Assembly: GCA_022600695.1 (NCBI GenBank)
Contig: JAHZJY010000343.1
Span: 1-14,830 of the forward strand
Length of the DNA: 14,830 bases
From: Actinomycetes bacterium
GTDB taxonomy: Bacteria > Actinomycetota > Actinomycetes > Mycobacteriales > Mycobacteriaceae
Reading direction: 5' to 3'
Within the stretch, counting starts at the first letter, position 1; each line of letters begins with the position of its first letter. This document shows positions 13,821-14,830 of this stretch, piece after piece. The position numbers and the translations under genes are program-made. The notes beneath the pieces are model-generated. The model ran no database searches. It was not told the DNA's origin and worked only from the letters and a program-made list of their open reading frames with translations.

Positions 13821-13854
13821 GTGGTAGTTCGGCATCGCCGGTCAGGCCGCCGTC

Positions 13855-13893
13855 GGCCCTTTGGTGGATGTGGCGCACCTTCGGCGAAGGGCC
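13855..13893. terminator. hairpin between convergent ptsG and lipoprotein genes
   Basis: GGCCCTT (13855-13861) and AAGGGCC (13887-13893) form a perfect 7-bp stem. The 25-base loop contains a further GGTG/CACC pairing (13863-13866 with 13876-13879). It lies in the 80-base space between the two converging stop codons, so it could end transcription from both sides. There is no U-tract. Confidence 0.5.
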
Positions 13894-13900
13894 TGGGGCG

Positions 13901-14173
13901 TTAGGGGCTCATGGTGCGGTGGCTCCCGGTGCCACCGGGTACTACGGTGGGGGCCCGGTCCGCGGTCATGGTGGGGGCGAATGACCCGACGTTCTGCTTC
14001 TCGGTGGGCGTCAATGGGCTCGGCGACTGCGGGGCGCTGCTGCCGGTGGGGGCCTGGGTGTCGGCGGGCTTCTCCGTGGTGTCGTTTCCGCAGGCGGTGA
14101 TGGTTGCCATGCCGACGACGGCGGTCGCGGCGGCCGGCAGGGCGAACTTGGCCCTCAGACGAGTTTTCTTCAC
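13901..14173 (-). CDS. small putative lipoprotein
   Basis: A 90-residue secreted lipoprotein. The N-terminus MKKTRLRAK is basic, followed by a hydrophobic stretch (10-25) and the lipobox ITAC with Cys28 as the predicted lipidation site. The mature part, about 63 residues, is rich in Thr, Pro and Ser and likely unstructured (TEKPADTQAPTGSSAPQSPS). I do not recognise a domain, so no function is assigned. The GTG start is supported by the purine-rich run GAGGAAGAGG directly upstream on the minus strand, at 14177-14186. It lies 52 bases downstream of the emb stop on the same strand and may be read through from it, although a bulged hairpin lies between. It converges on ptsG. Confidence 0.72.
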   Translation of the reverse strand: MKKTRLRAKFALPAAATAVVGMATITACGNDTTEKPADTQAPTGSSAPQSPSPLTPTEKQNVGSFAPTMTADRAPTVVPGGTGSHRTMSP

Positions 14174-14190
14174 GTTCCTCTTCCTCGTTC

Positions 14191-14220
14191 CCCCGGGTCA
14201 GGGATTCGACGACCCCCGGG
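14191..14220 (-). terminator. bulged hairpin between emb and the lipoprotein gene
   Basis: CCCGGGTC (14192-14199) can pair with GACCCCCGGG (14211-14220), leaving a two-base CC bulge and an 11-base loop. It starts 5 bases after the emb stop. It could weaken or end emb transcription before the lipoprotein gene. No U-tract is present. Confidence 0.3.
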
Positions 14221-14225
14221 TGTCC

Positions 14226-14830
14226 CTAAGCCTTGATCCGAATCCGCCCCGGCGACCACAACCCGCCTCGGGTCGCGGTGCCCAGCTCCAGTTCGGCCGG
14301 TTCAGCGTCGACGATGGTGTCGAACTTCCGCAGCGAACCCCAGTCCCGGCCCCAGTCATCGGACAGGTAAGTCGCCATCACCGAGGCGCGCAGTAGCAGA
14401 TCGCTGATACCCAGCAGGCCACCGTTGCGGCCGTCCTCCCAGGTGTCGGTGTCCTGCTTCTTGGCGGTGTAGTCCGGTGTGATCCGGAACTTCGGCACCT
14501 CGGTGACACCGTTGGCGTGCAGCATCGGGTGCTGGCAGGGGAAAGCCATTCCGACTGCCCAATCCATCAGCACCGGTGCGCTGGATCCCACGTATTCCTG
14601 GACGGAACGTAGTTCCGGGACTCGCGGCGGGGTGACCGCGATCCAATCGCCCAGTGACAGCGAGCGGTCCTCGGCCACTATCCGCACCGCCGTCGCGTCA
14701 GCGGGGATCTGCGATCGCGGGTACCGCAGGTTTCGCCAGGAGGGCGCCGGGCCCAGGTCGTAGGGCTCAACCCGGCCGGCGGCCACCGGCGTTCCGTCGG
14801 TACCCGGCCTGCCGTACTCCAATTCGACAG
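14226..14830 (-). CDS. Emb-family arabinosyltransferase, C-terminal fragment
   Basis: The last ~200 residues of an EmbA/B/C-type arabinosyltransferase; the gene continues beyond the window (the frame is open to base 14828). These are polytopic membrane enzymes that add arabinofuranose from decaprenyl-phosphoryl arabinose to arabinogalactan or lipoarabinomannan, and are the ethambutol targets. The visible part is the extracytoplasmic C-terminal carbohydrate-binding region. It has the family segments GPAPSWRNLRYP, DWIAVTPPRVPEL, VLMDWAVGMAFPCQHP, TYLSDDWGRDWGSL and GTATRGGLWSPGRIRIK. I cannot decide between EmbA, EmbB, EmbC or an extra paralogue from this part alone, so no symbol is given. It is followed by the small lipoprotein gene. 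The stop is TAG at 14226-14228. Confidence 0.88.
   Translation of the reverse strand, partial: VELEYGRPGTDGTPVAAGRVEPYDLGPAPSWRNLRYPRSQIPADATAVRIVAEDRSLSLGDWIAVTPPRVPELRSVQEYVGSSAPVLMDWAVGMAFPCQHPMLHANGVTEVPKFRITPDYTAKKQDTDTWEDGRNGGLLGISDLLLRASVMATYLSDDWGRDWGSLRKFDTIVDAEPAELELGTATRGGLWSPGRIRIKA

Noticed and set aside
12888..13835. A 315-codon minus-strand open frame opposite the end of ptsG
   Set aside because: It is a shadow of the EIIC/EIIA coding sequence, with no domain and no ribosome binding site.
1..14830. CRISPR arrays, tRNA/rRNA genes, insertion sequences, phage genes and toxin-antitoxin pairs
   Set aside because: I looked on both strands and found no array of spaced repeats, no transposase or integrase, no structured RNA gene and no recognisable toxin-antitoxin pair.

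Overview
High-GC actinobacterial DNA that reads as a mycobacterium. A PpsE-type polyketide synthase end, a DrrABC exporter and a PapA5-like acyltransferase lie in the order known from the phthiocerol dimycocerosate (PDIM) locus. The window also holds a WS/DGAT acyltransferase, a PknF-like Ser/Thr kinase and the C-terminus of an Emb arabinosyltransferase. A complete glucose-type PTS permease argues against the M. tuberculosis group, which lacks a sugar PTS, and suits an environmental or rapidly growing species. I see no tRNA, rRNA, CRISPR array, insertion sequence or phage gene.

Bases 2-6654 (+) are a tightly packed lipid module: 3' part of ppsE (AT, carrier and condensation-like domains), then drrA, drrB and drrC with overlapping stop/start codons, then papA5 after a 59-base gap. 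By analogy with PDIM, PpsE finishes a long-chain diol-type polyketide, PapA5 esterifies its hydroxyls with fatty acyl groups, and DrrABC helps move the product to the envelope. In M. tuberculosis the mas gene converges on papA5; here a WS/DGAT gene (minus strand) is in that place, and the two stop codons sit inside one 16-bp palindrome.

Bases 6665-11674 hold accessory genes. The WS/DGAT gene (-) diverges from an SDR oxidoreductase gene (+). After the SDR come, on the plus strand, a carboxymuconolactone decarboxylase/AhpD-like protein, an SCO6745-like helical protein and a PknF-like transmembrane kinase. The 37-base divergent spacer has a -10-like box for each gene around a short inverted repeat. 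That spacer and the region before the AhpD-like gene suggest leaderless transcripts.

Bases 11675-14830 concern sugar uptake and the cell wall. A ptsG-type EIIBCA gene (+) follows the kinase. It converges on a small lipoprotein gene (-), which is preceded on the same strand by the 3' end of an emb gene that continues beyond the window. No stretch over 300 bases is without a gene.

The points most worth attention are: a PDIM-type module without mas beside papA5 in a PTS-positive genome; an altered active-site motif in PapA5; the shared-stop palindrome; the likely leaderless promoters; and the PknF-like kinase next to a glucose permease.
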